NCBI GenBank assembly: GCA_029239935.1
Contig: JARBTY010000163.1
Span: 1 to 7,041 of the forward strand
Direction of reading: 5' to 3'
Length of the DNA: 7,041 bases
Source: Clostridia bacterium
GTDB lineage: Bacteria > Bacillota_A > Clostridia > Lachnospirales > Cellulosilyticaceae
Part shown: piece after piece, positions 1-5,725 of the stretch
Layout: each line of letters starts with the position of its first letter
How positions within the stretch are numbered: position 1 is the stretch's first letter
Notes under the pieces: generated by a model
Databases searched by the model: none
The model's input: the letters and a program-made list of their open reading frames with translations, nothing else
Told to the model about the DNA's origin: nothing
Program-made: the position numbers and the translations under genes

Positions 1-915
1 CTCTTCAAAGTCCCAGTTATGAGTATACATAGTGGTGAATTTTTGATTGGGATGAGGTCTGGTGGCAGGGGAGGCGATAGCCTCAGGTCTGCGGTTGGGA
101 TTGGTGTAGCAGCTTTCTAAGAGCGCAACGAATTTGTCCTCTTGGATCAGCCAGTCGAAGCTGGCACGCCAAGAGCCAAGGCGGCCGCTCAGAAAGTCGC
201 TGCTCTCAGCTAGGGAGAAGGCTTTTTGGAAATGATCTATGGTCTGTCCCATGGCAATCCATAGCTTTTCTATCAAGGACTTTCTTTTCTGCGTCAAAAA
301 CATAAGCTGTGGGAAAGAGGGACAGAATTGGTTAAAAAGCGCTTTGATCATTTCGAAGGGGACAGAGTCTTTGAGTGTATATGTATTTTTTATTGTTGTT
401 ATTTTATTGTTGTAATCTATTGATATTGGAGATGAGGTTTTTGCATTTGCAGAAATCTCATTTTTTGTGTTCGTTAAAGCCGGTTTGGTTTGGCTGGAAG
501 TTTGTTTTTTGGAAGCGGAGGTTATGCTGAGTTCAGTAGATTTGTTTGAAGGATTAAGGAGTTCATCCAGCTTAGCAGTGTTACGGATGTAGTAAGTGAG
601 TCCTTTGATACGGTCGTAGTAGGAAGCATAATATTTGTCGCCAAAGACATCGGTGCTGGCTTTGAAGGCTTTGGTGGATTTATATACCTTGCCAATCTTA
701 GAAAAGGCGGTGCGGAACTCGTGTTTGCTAAAGCCTAGTTCTTCTACCCAGCTGTCTCCTGCTTTGTAGTGTTCATGCTCGCAGGCATCTAGAAATTTAT
801 AAAACTTATTTCCGGCATTTTTGGTAAACCAATATTCTAATTGCAGTAAAACGATGGTGGCATTGATGCTGCCTGTTACTTCATTAAGCTCTGGGTAGTA
901 TTTTAAAATTTTCAT
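1..915 (-). CDS. Phage/plasmid-type replication protein (replisome organizer-like), 3' end beyond the window
   Basis: An uninterrupted minus-strand frame of 305 codons starts at the ATG at 915-913 and is still open at base 1. An AAGAGG site lies 8 nt upstream of this start. An in-frame ATG at 978-976 would add 21 residues but has no ribosome site, so 915 is preferred. Residues 1-120 look like a winged-helix DNA-binding region: an Ala/Leu-rich helix with LLQLEYWF (23-30), then GDSWVEELGFSKHEFRTAF (53-71) and an aromatic beta wing KYYASYYDRIKGLTYYIRN (94-112). Residues about 121-180 are a Ser/Thr/Lys/Asn-rich linker. Residues 186-272 carry the pattern seen at the C-terminus of phage replisome-organizer proteins: LTQKRKSLIEKLW, a helix ending in SSDFLSGR, then WRASFDWLIQEDKFVALLESCY. 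Family knowledge suggests an origin-binding or helicase-loading role in replication of a phage, plasmid or integrative element. The family call is from remembered motifs. The gene diverges from the sugar operon and appears unrelated to it. Confidence 0.72.
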   Translation of the reverse strand, partial: MKILKYYPELNEVTGSINATIVLLQLEYWFTKNAGNKFYKFLDACEHEHYKAGDSWVEELGFSKHEFRTAFSKIGKVYKSTKAFKASTDVFGDKYYASYYDRIKGLTYYIRNTAKLDELLNPSNKSTELSITSASKKQTSSQTKPALTNTKNEISANAKTSSPISIDYNNKITTIKNTYTLKDSVPFEMIKALFNQFCPSFPQLMFLTQKRKSLIEKLWIAMGQTIDHFQKAFSLAESSDFLSGRLGSWRASFDWLIQEDKFVALLESCYTNPNRRPEAIASPATRPHPNQKFTTMYTHNWDFEE

Positions 916-1107
916 AGGTGAGTCCTCTTCTCTTTTAGATTTTCTAGAAATTTTCTTTCTTAATATGGTATATGTCATCAAAAAGGAGATTCCCTAAATA
1001 AAATTCAAAGATAATAAAAAATATATTAATTAATTGAGAGGGTGAATATAGAATTAAAAAAAGAATGGCAGCGTATTGATAAATTTAAAAAGAAAGGGGA
1101 ACAGGAT

Positions 1108-1176
1108 ATGACTTTGGATTGGCTTTGTAAGGAACCGAACAAGGCTAAGCAAATTATGCACAGGAGAATCAAATGA
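1108..1176 (+). CDS. Possible 22-aa microprotein (or gene remnant)
   Basis: A 22-codon ORF from an ATG at 1108 to a TGA at 1174-1176. The site AAGGGGA lies about 7 nt upstream, which is a good Shine-Dalgarno match and the main reason to list it. The peptide is basic (MTLDWLCKEPNKAKQIMHRR and two more residues). The frame is open further upstream, back to a TAA at 1027-1029. A GTG at 1042 would give a 44-residue basic product, but its purine-rich stretch abuts the start codon. I recognise no family. It may be a real small protein, a leader peptide, or the decayed end of a gene from the neighbouring mobile element. Confidence 0.25.
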   Translation: MTLDWLCKEPNKAKQIMHRRIK

Positions 1177-1241
1177 GGTCCAAAATATACAAGAAAAGTA
1201 TTGACAAATACAACACATATGATATGATTGAACTATACTAA
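1173..1241 (+). CDS. Possible 22-aa microprotein overlapping the previous ORF
   Basis: A 22-codon ORF from an ATG at 1173 to a TAA at 1239-1241. It overlaps the preceding tiny ORF as ATGA, the arrangement of translationally coupled genes. AGGAG at 1162-1166 sits 6 nt before the ATG, an excellent ribosome site. The peptide starts MRSKIYKKSIDKYNTYDMIE and is Lys/Tyr-rich with no recognisable domain. Its last third overlaps the consensus promoter at 1201-1228, which argues that the segment is a degenerate remnant rather than a conserved gene. Function unknown. Confidence 0.22.
   Translation: MRSKIYKKSIDKYNTYDMIELY
1201..1228 (+). promoter_or_regulatory. Sigma-A promoter P1
   Basis: A perfect -35 box TTGACA (1201-1206), a 16-bp spacer and a 5/6 -10 box TATGAT (1223-1228) predict a start near 1235. 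The first operator block would then lie about +25 to +46 in the transcript, a roadblock position, and the terminator-like hairpin would end near +79. P1 could supply extra transcription to the operon by read-through, or make a short leader RNA. Confidence 0.55.
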
Positions 1242-1258
1242 TTAGTATTATTGAACAA

Positions 1259-1280
1259 TAAACCGGTTTAGTAAACTAAT
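1259..1280. promoter_or_regulatory. LacI-type operator block O1
   Basis: The block contains a perfect 12-bp even palindrome TAAACCGGTTTA (1259-1270) with the central CG typical of LacI/GalR-family sites. It overlaps an odd-centred palindrome GGTTTAGTAAAC (1265-1276, centre 1271) that shares one half-site. It matches the second block at 1329-1350 in 18 of 22 positions. Position in front of a LacI-family gene makes it a likely binding site of that repressor. Confidence 0.7.
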
Positions 1281-1284
1281 TTAT

Positions 1285-1313
1285 AAAAATAAACTTTTGA
1301 TAAGTTTATTTTT
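1285..1313 (+). terminator. AT-rich hairpin with T tract, possible weak terminator or leader structure
   Basis: A perfect 12-bp inverted repeat (AAAAATAAACTT at 1285-1296 and AAGTTTATTTTT at 1302-1313) encloses a 5-nt loop TTGAT. The 3' arm merges into a T-rich run to 1318. It has hairpin-plus-U-tract form but only one G-C pair in the stem, so termination would be weak. It lies between P1 and P2 and could limit P1 read-through. The arms also carry TAAAC and GTTTA, the same half-site words as the operators, so it could instead be a degenerate binding site. Confidence 0.4.
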
Positions 1314-1328
1314 TATTTACCTTACTTG

Positions 1329-1350
1329 TAAAGCGGTTTACTAAACCGAT
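1329..1350. promoter_or_regulatory. LacI-type operator block O2 over the operon promoter
   Basis: The block contains a perfect 15-bp odd-centred palindrome CGGTTTACTAAACCG (1334-1348, centre C1341). It also holds a near-perfect even version TAAAGCGGTTTA (1329-1340). It is a direct copy of the block at 1259-1280 (18/22 identical), offset by 70 bp. It covers the -35 box of P2, so bound repressor would exclude RNA polymerase. A catabolite (cre) site was considered here and does not fit. Confidence 0.8.
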
Positions 1351-1366
1351 ACACTCATGTTATAAT
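1337..1366 (+). promoter_or_regulatory. Extended -10 promoter P2 of the sugar operon
   Basis: A consensus TATAAT (1361-1366) is preceded by TG plus one base (1358-1360), an extended -10 element. A weaker -35 box TTTACT (4/6) lies at 1337-1342 with an 18-bp spacer. The predicted start is near 1373, giving a leader of about 30 nt before the repressor gene. The -35 box is buried in operator O2, so repression by occlusion and autoregulation of the repressor are expected. Confidence 0.75.
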
Positions 1367-1403
1367 ACTGTTATTAAACTAATAGAAAAGTGAGTGTAGC
1401 CGC

Positions 1404-2444
1404 ATGAAAAAAACAAATATTAATGATGTAGCGCAATATGCAGGGGTCTCTAAATCAACGATATCTAATTTTTTGAATCACAAGCTGGAGAGTATGTCTG
1501 TTGAGACCAGAGCCAAAATAGAAGAAGCTATTGAGAAATTAAATTATACCCCAAGTCTAAGTGCTAGAAGACTTTCGGCCAAAGAGAATTGCAAGGCTAT
1601 TTGCATTATTATTCCGCATAATATTGGCTATGCATTTGATAATTTATATTTGCCAATCGTTTTAAGAGCTATAGGGCGTGTTGCCGAAAGACTGGATCAT
1701 AAGATTATTATTTTTGCCAGTCACAAGGGGGGAGTAGAAAAAAGTATTGATTATCTGAAAGGTATGGTGCCAACTGTTGTAGATGGCTTTGTGATATTTG
1801 ACCTAGAGCAGAACAATCTGTACTTCAAGGAATTTGAAAAGGCCAACATCCCATATGTCTGCGTAGGTAAGATTGAAGGCTATGAAGCCTATCAGTATGT
1901 AGCCTCTAATCACAAAAAAGCAGCAATGGATGCGGTGAATTATCTTATTCAACTAGGCCATAAAAAGATAGGTTTTTTGATGGATTATGATGCCAGTATC
2001 GTTTCGAAGTGCAAGTTTGAGGGCTATAGAGAGGTGCTGGAGAACAATCACATTGCCTTAAATGAAAGGTATTATTGCTACAGCGAATATGGACAGAAGG
2101 GCATCAGTGACATCTACAACAAATTTAGAGAGATGATACAAAATAAGGAGAGGCCAACAGCTATTATTACACCAATCACCTATTTGACGGCAGTTAATGC
2201 CATACTTAATGAAGAGGGTCTCAAAATACCAGAGGATATTTCTATTATCGTATTAGAGTACAATGATAACCATCAACTGGATTACCAGAATTTTACGAGA
2301 GTGCCATCTGCAGCCAGTAGAGTTGCTGAGACAGCGTTTAAAAAGCTTCTTAAGCTCATCTATAATAAAAAGGAGCCTTTTAAATCGGAACTACTAGATC
2401 TTGAACTGATTATTGGAGAGACAACAGCAAGGCTTGAGTCATGA
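1404..2444 (+). CDS. LacI-family transcriptional repressor of the operon
   Basis: A 346-residue protein, the usual LacI/GalR length. The N-terminal helix-turn-helix spans residues about 6-25 (INDVAQYAGVSKSTISNFLN), followed by the hinge region LNYTPSLSARRLS (46-58). The usual YxPN is YTPS here. The rest is the periplasmic-binding-protein-like effector domain, recognisable by NHKKAAMDAVNYLIQLGHKKIGFL and by the C-terminal GLKIPEDISII segment. The usual Asn-Asp before the following helix is replaced by TPITYLTAVNAI, suggesting a divergent effector pocket. An in-frame TAG at 1383-1385 rules out a longer start. The ribosome site is weak (AAGTGAG, 9 nt from ATG), which fits a low-abundance regulator. 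As first gene of the operon, with two operator blocks upstream, it most likely represses itself and the transport genes, with release by an imported carbohydrate or derivative. The effector is not identifiable. Confidence 0.93.
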   Translation: MKKTNINDVAQYAGVSKSTISNFLNHKLESMSVETRAKIEEAIEKLNYTPSLSARRLSAKENCKAICIIIPHNIGYAFDNLYLPIVLRAIGRVAERLDHKIIIFASHKGGVEKSIDYLKGMVPTVVDGFVIFDLEQNNLYFKEFEKANIPYVCVGKIEGYEAYQYVASNHKKAAMDAVNYLIQLGHKKIGFLMDYDASIVSKCKFEGYREVLENNHIALNERYYCYSEYGQKGISDIYNKFREMIQNKERPTAIITPITYLTAVNAILNEEGLKIPEDISIIVLEYNDNHQLDYQNFTRVPSAASRVAETAFKKLLKLIYNKKEPFKSELLDLELIIGETTARLES

Positions 2445-2479
2445 GGTAGAAAGATTAAATGAATAGGGGGAAGTTAAAA

Positions 2480-3823
2480 ATGAAAAAATTTAAAAAAGCA
2501 GCAGTATTATGTATGTCAATGGTGATGGCACTGTCTACAGCCTGTTCACCAAGTGCGCCAGCTAAGGAAACAGCAAAGACAGAAGGTGCAGAAGTATCAA
2601 AAAAGACGGAGCCAGCTGCTGGAGAGAAGCAAAAAATTGTTTTTTGGGATAAGTCAGAGTATATCAAAGAATATAATACCATTATGGCTCAGAAATGCAA
2701 AGAATTCACAGAGCAAACGGGTATAGAAGTCGATTATGTCATTGTACCGCCAAATGATATTAAGCAAAAGATTATGGCAGGTATAGAAGCTAAAAATGTA
2801 CCAGATTTGATAGTTGGAGATGACGCCCTGTGTGCACAGTTCGTAACGATGGACCAAATAGCTGACGTAGCGGACCTTAACGCCAAGCTAGAACTGACCG
2901 ATACGGCAAAAAACATAGCACTGCTTAATAATAAAGAGATGCTTACACCACTGGCATTTCTTGCACCAGGGATGTATTGGAGAAAGGATGTCTGGGAAGA
3001 GAAAGGCCTTAAAGAGCCTATCACATGGGAGGAACTAAAGGAACAAGCCAAAAAAGTCAATGATCCTAAAAATGGGTTCTATGCCTTAGGCTTTCCGATG
3101 GGAGCCTCAGGGGGCGGCGATGCAGAAGGATTTATGCGGTCGGTTATTAATAGTTTTGGAGGCGTAGTGGTAGATGCAGACGGCAAAGTTACAGTGAATT
3201 CTAAGGAAACGCTTGAAGCACTTAAATATGTTGCTTCATTGTTTGAAGAAGGGTTAGTACCACCAGATGCTATTACATGGGATGACATGGGTAATAACAA
3301 TGCTTATCTTGCAGGCACAGTAGGGGTTATTTTTAATTCAGGCTCAGTTTGGTCTGCACTTGAAAAAGAAAATCCAGAGCTTTTAGCCAAAACACAGATT
3401 ATAGCCTATCCGGCGGGGCCTTCTGGGAAGACATTTGTGCCTGGAGGGAGTAACGTATTCGCTACATTTAAGAATGGGAAAAATCCAGAGGGGGCAAAAC
3501 AGCTAGCAGCTTTTATACTAAATGACAAACCGGCTTATCAGGAACTGGTAGAAGCGATGAATGGAATGTGGCAGCCAGTCACTGCAGGCAGTGATGAAAC
3601 AGATTTTTGGAAACAACCAGCGAATGTTGGATGGCTGGCCAATTCGAAAGCAGTTGTGAGGAACTTTCATCCTGCACCAGCAGATGAATATGCACAGCAA
3701 GCCTTTGCAAATCAAGTGTGTGTAAAAGCTATGCAAAAGATCATTGTTAACAAGATGGACCCGCAGAAGGCGCTAGATGAGCTGGAGGCTGATGTGATGG
3801 CAGTCTATAAAGATAGGAAATAG
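2480..3823 (+). CDS. ABC transporter solute-binding lipoprotein (family 1, CUT1-type)
   Basis: A 447-residue extracellular carbohydrate-binding lipoprotein. The ATG at 2480 is chosen over an in-frame ATG at 2459 because AGGGGG (2465-2470) sits 9 nt before it and the signal peptide then starts cleanly with MKKFKKAAVL. The lipobox LSTAC places the lipidated cysteine at residue 22. A Lys/Glu/Ala-rich flexible linker follows (23-51), and the mature fold begins at KIVFWD. Family features include YWRKDVWEEKGLKEPITWEEL (about 166-186) in the inter-lobe region, a Gly-rich GASGGGDAEGF segment, and FNSGSVW, an aromatic-containing stretch often near the ligand. It starts 35 nt after the repressor gene, so is co-transcribed. 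It should deliver substrate to the two permeases downstream. Substrate unknown: the companion enzyme points to a sugar acid or a glycoside containing one, but mono- or oligosaccharides are not excluded. Confidence 0.92.
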   Translation: MKKFKKAAVLCMSMVMALSTACSPSAPAKETAKTEGAEVSKKTEPAAGEKQKIVFWDKSEYIKEYNTIMAQKCKEFTEQTGIEVDYVIVPPNDIKQKIMAGIEAKNVPDLIVGDDALCAQFVTMDQIADVADLNAKLELTDTAKNIALLNNKEMLTPLAFLAPGMYWRKDVWEEKGLKEPITWEELKEQAKKVNDPKNGFYALGFPMGASGGGDAEGFMRSVINSFGGVVVDADGKVTVNSKETLEALKYVASLFEEGLVPPDAITWDDMGNNNAYLAGTVGVIFNSGSVWSALEKENPELLAKTQIIAYPAGPSGKTFVPGGSNVFATFKNGKNPEGAKQLAAFILNDKPAYQELVEAMNGMWQPVTAGSDETDFWKQPANVGWLANSKAVVRNFHPAPADEYAQQAFANQVCVKAMQKIIVNKMDPQKALDELEADVMAVYKDRK

Positions 3824-3842
3824 CAGATACAAAGACCTAGCA

Positions 3843-3888
3843 TAGCATAATAACTGTTCAAATTCTGCCGTGGGCAGTTATTATGCTA
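3843..3888 (+). other. Intercistronic stem-loop after the binding-protein gene
   Basis: A perfect 14-bp inverted repeat (TAGCATAATAACTG at 3843-3856, CAGTTATTATGCTA at 3875-3888) starts 19 nt after the binding-protein stop codon. Four further inner pairs (two of them G-U) are possible, leaving a 10-nt loop. No T run follows, so it is a poor intrinsic terminator. It more likely protects the 3' end of the upstream message against exonucleases or causes partial attenuation. Either would give more binding protein than permease, as is known for other binding-protein operons. Confidence 0.65.
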
Positions 3889-3944
3889 AACTTTATGGAC
3901 AATCAAGCATACCGGCTGCGGCGACGGATTAATGATGGAGGAAT

Positions 3945-4832
3945 ATGTTTTTAAAAATAGATAAGAATTCTATAGTACAGACAGATAAAATTGTAGGAAT
4001 ACTATTCATCATACCAGCAGCCATCGTGATATTTGGTGTTATGGGTATCCCGTTTTTAAGGGCGGTTTATCTGAGTTTTACGGATAAAGTGGTAGGAAGA
4101 CCGGAGCAGTTTATTGGACTGCAGAATTACATCACTTTGTTTAAGGATATGACTTACTGGAAGGTTGTTAAGAATACGATTATCTATACCACTGGCGGGG
4201 TGGGGGTCAAGCTGATACTGGGAATGATATTAGCATTGGTGCTCAATCAAAGATTTGTGGGAAGAGGATTTTTTAGGACGGTGTTGTTATTACCGTGGGC
4301 GCTGCCGGGAATGGTAGCTGCAATGACCTGGAGATGGATGTATGACAGTACTTATGGCATCATAAACAGTATTTTGCTTTCTTTAAATATAATCGAAATG
4401 CCTATACCTTGGCTGAGTCTGCCGAGTATCACCCTGTATACGGTTATGGTTGTTAATATATGGAGAGGGGTACCTTTTTTCTTATTTAGTTTGCTTGGAG
4501 GTTTGCAGACAATTGATGGGCAAATGTATGAGGCGGCCTACGTGGATGGTGCAGGGGCAATCAGACAATTTTTTGCCATTACATTACCTTCCATAGGCAA
4601 TATCCTAAAGATTACAACATTATTGTCTCTGATCTGGACCTTTAATGACTTTGAAAATGTTTTCCTAGTAACAGGGGGCGGGCCGCTGTATTCATCATCA
4701 GTGATCTCGACCTATACCTATGATCTGGCGTTGATTCAAAACTCGTTTGGAGCTTCTTTGGCAGCGGCAGTATCAGTAGTTCCCCTACTCATTATGGTTA
4801 TTTTTCTTTCAGCAAAGGCGAAGGCAAACTAA
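3945..4832 (+). CDS. ABC transporter permease, MalF/UgpA-like (CUT1)
   Basis: A 295-residue inner-membrane subunit with about six hydrophobic segments: roughly 16-42, 77-98, 105-127, 155-180, 218-238 and 266-290. The cytoplasmic EAA loop that docks on the ATPase is clear: EAAYVDG at 196-202, continuing through ITLP (212-215). The TGGGP motif typical of MalF-type subunits follows, before the last membrane segment. An in-frame TGA at 3933-3935 fixes the ATG at 3945 as the only reasonable start. The GGAGG site (3937-3941) is just 3 nt away, tighter than usual, so translation may be inefficient. This subunit should pair with the next gene's product to form the membrane channel. The 121-nt gap from the binding-protein gene contains a stem-loop. 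Confidence 0.93.
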   Translation: MFLKIDKNSIVQTDKIVGILFIIPAAIVIFGVMGIPFLRAVYLSFTDKVVGRPEQFIGLQNYITLFKDMTYWKVVKNTIIYTTGGVGVKLILGMILALVLNQRFVGRGFFRTVLLLPWALPGMVAAMTWRWMYDSTYGIINSILLSLNIIEMPIPWLSLPSITLYTVMVVNIWRGVPFFLFSLLGGLQTIDGQMYEAAYVDGAGAIRQFFAITLPSIGNILKITTLLSLIWTFNDFENVFLVTGGGPLYSSSVISTYTYDLALIQNSFGASLAAAVSVVPLLIMVIFLSAKAKAN

Positions 4833-4837
4833 GGAGG
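4833..4837 (+). promoter_or_regulatory. Shine-Dalgarno abutting the upstream stop codon
   Basis: GGAGG directly follows the TAA of the MalF-like gene (4830-4832), and the full AAGGAGG match shares two bases with that stop. It lies 8 nt before the ATG of the MalG-like gene. Terminating ribosomes can re-initiate here, which would keep the two permeases close to a 1:1 ratio. Confidence 0.75.
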
Positions 4838-4845
4838 ATGAAATC

Positions 4846-5685
4846 ATGGTTATCAGCAAGAAAAGTAAAGTCATAAAATATGGTTTGACCTATGGGATCT
4901 TAGGCGTTTCTTTGATTTTTACCTTATTTCCTTTTTATTGGATGGTGAAGTCCTCTCTAACGATTAATAAGGAGATGTATCTGCCAAGACCTCAATTAAT
5001 ACCAACAACTATCACCTTTGACCACTACATCAGTTTATTTAAAGAGACGCAGTTCATGCAAAATATGTACAATAGCTTTTACATAGCCACTATAACGACC
5101 ATTGTTTGCCTCATGATCAGCATATTGGGGTCCTATGCTTTAACAAGGCTACGTTTTCCTTTGAAAAAATTTTTAGGACAAAGTATTATTGTGTCCTATC
5201 TTTTGCCAACGGCCGTATTATTCATTCCTATGTATGTCGCAGTCAGTGCTTTAGGGTTTAATGATAATAAGAATGGTTTATTAATCATCTATCCGACCTT
5301 TGTTGTGCCATATTGCTGCTACATGCTTAACAGTTATTTTCAGGCGGTACCGTATTCTCTAGAGGAGGCGGCTATGATTGATGGATGCAATAGATTTATG
5401 TCAATGGTGAAGGTAGTATTGCCGATAGCCGCACCGGGTATTGCAGTGGTTGCAACTTTTGCCTTTACCATGTGCTGGAATGAATACTTGTATGCACTGA
5501 TTATGACAACAAGTCCATTGCAACAGACGGTAACTGTAGGTATCTCAAGCTTTAAATTTTCGGATCATGCCATTTGGGGACTTATAATGAGTGCTTCTGT
5601 CATAGCCTCTTTGCCAGTGGTTATTCTATATGTTCTGGCACAGAGCTGGCTTATTTCAGGCCATGCAGATGGTGGGGTTAAATAA
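4846..5685 (+). CDS. ABC transporter permease, MalG/UgpE-like (CUT1)
   Basis: A 279-residue inner-membrane subunit, the usual MalG-type length. The N-terminal segment ends in FTLFPFYWMVKSSL, characteristic of the family, followed by the periplasmic stretch PTTITFDHYISLF. About six membrane segments are visible. The EAA loop is EAAMIDG (174-180), running into KVVLPIAAPG. The C-terminus ends SGHADGGVK, matching the family's usual G-x-x-x-G-x-V-K ending. It starts 13 nt after the MalF-like gene with a strong ribosome site and forms the heterodimeric channel with it. No ATP-binding subunit is encoded in the window. In Firmicutes such importers often share one multi-use MsmX/UgpC-type ATPase encoded elsewhere, so this is the likely arrangement. 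Confidence 0.94.
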   Translation: MVISKKSKVIKYGLTYGILGVSLIFTLFPFYWMVKSSLTINKEMYLPRPQLIPTTITFDHYISLFKETQFMQNMYNSFYIATITTIVCLMISILGSYALTRLRFPLKKFLGQSIIVSYLLPTAVLFIPMYVAVSALGFNDNKNGLLIIYPTFVVPYCCYMLNSYFQAVPYSLEEAAMIDGCNRFMSMVKVVLPIAAPGIAVVATFAFTMCWNEYLYALIMTTSPLQQTVTVGISSFKFSDHAIWGLIMSASVIASLPVVILYVLAQSWLISGHADGGVK

Positions 5686-5725
5686 ACAAAGAAGTGACAA
5701 TAGTCATTATAGAAAGGGACAAAAC

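Larger units (their letters stand above)
916..1403. other. Spacer between the divergent replication gene and the sugar operon
   Basis: This 488-bp AT-rich spacer separates two divergently transcribed units. Its right half (1201-1403) is densely regulatory: promoter, operator, hairpin, operator, promoter. The middle (about 1042-1241) holds two very small ORFs. In the left part (916-1041) I found no clear gene, repeat or terminator, and no minus-strand promoter with recognisable -35 and -10 boxes for the replication gene. Confidence 0.6.

Noticed and set aside
913..978. Longer start (ATG at 978-976) for the minus-strand replication gene
   Set aside because: It is in frame without a stop, but has no ribosome site and adds a very basic 21-residue stretch. 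The ATG at 915 has AAGAGG at proper distance.
1327..1341. Possible CcpA catabolite-response element overlapping operator O2
   Set aside because: The TG is one base too far from the central CG and the right half lacks the required pyrimidine and C positions, so it does not fit the cre consensus. The palindrome is better explained by the LacI operator.
2455..3736. Several minus-strand open frames of 67-108 codons inside the binding-protein gene
   Set aside because: They lie opposite a clear lipoprotein gene, have no family features and no consistent ribosome sites, so they are antisense shadows.
3911..3927. GC-rich patch before the MalF-like gene as a hairpin or regulatory RNA
   Set aside because: Only a three-pair CCG/CGG stem can be formed, which is not enough to claim structure.
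5692..5708. Small inverted repeat TGAC-AATA-GTCA between the second permease and the enzyme gene
   Set aside because: It has only four base pairs and no T tract, which is expected by chance, and the spacing suggests an uninterrupted operon.
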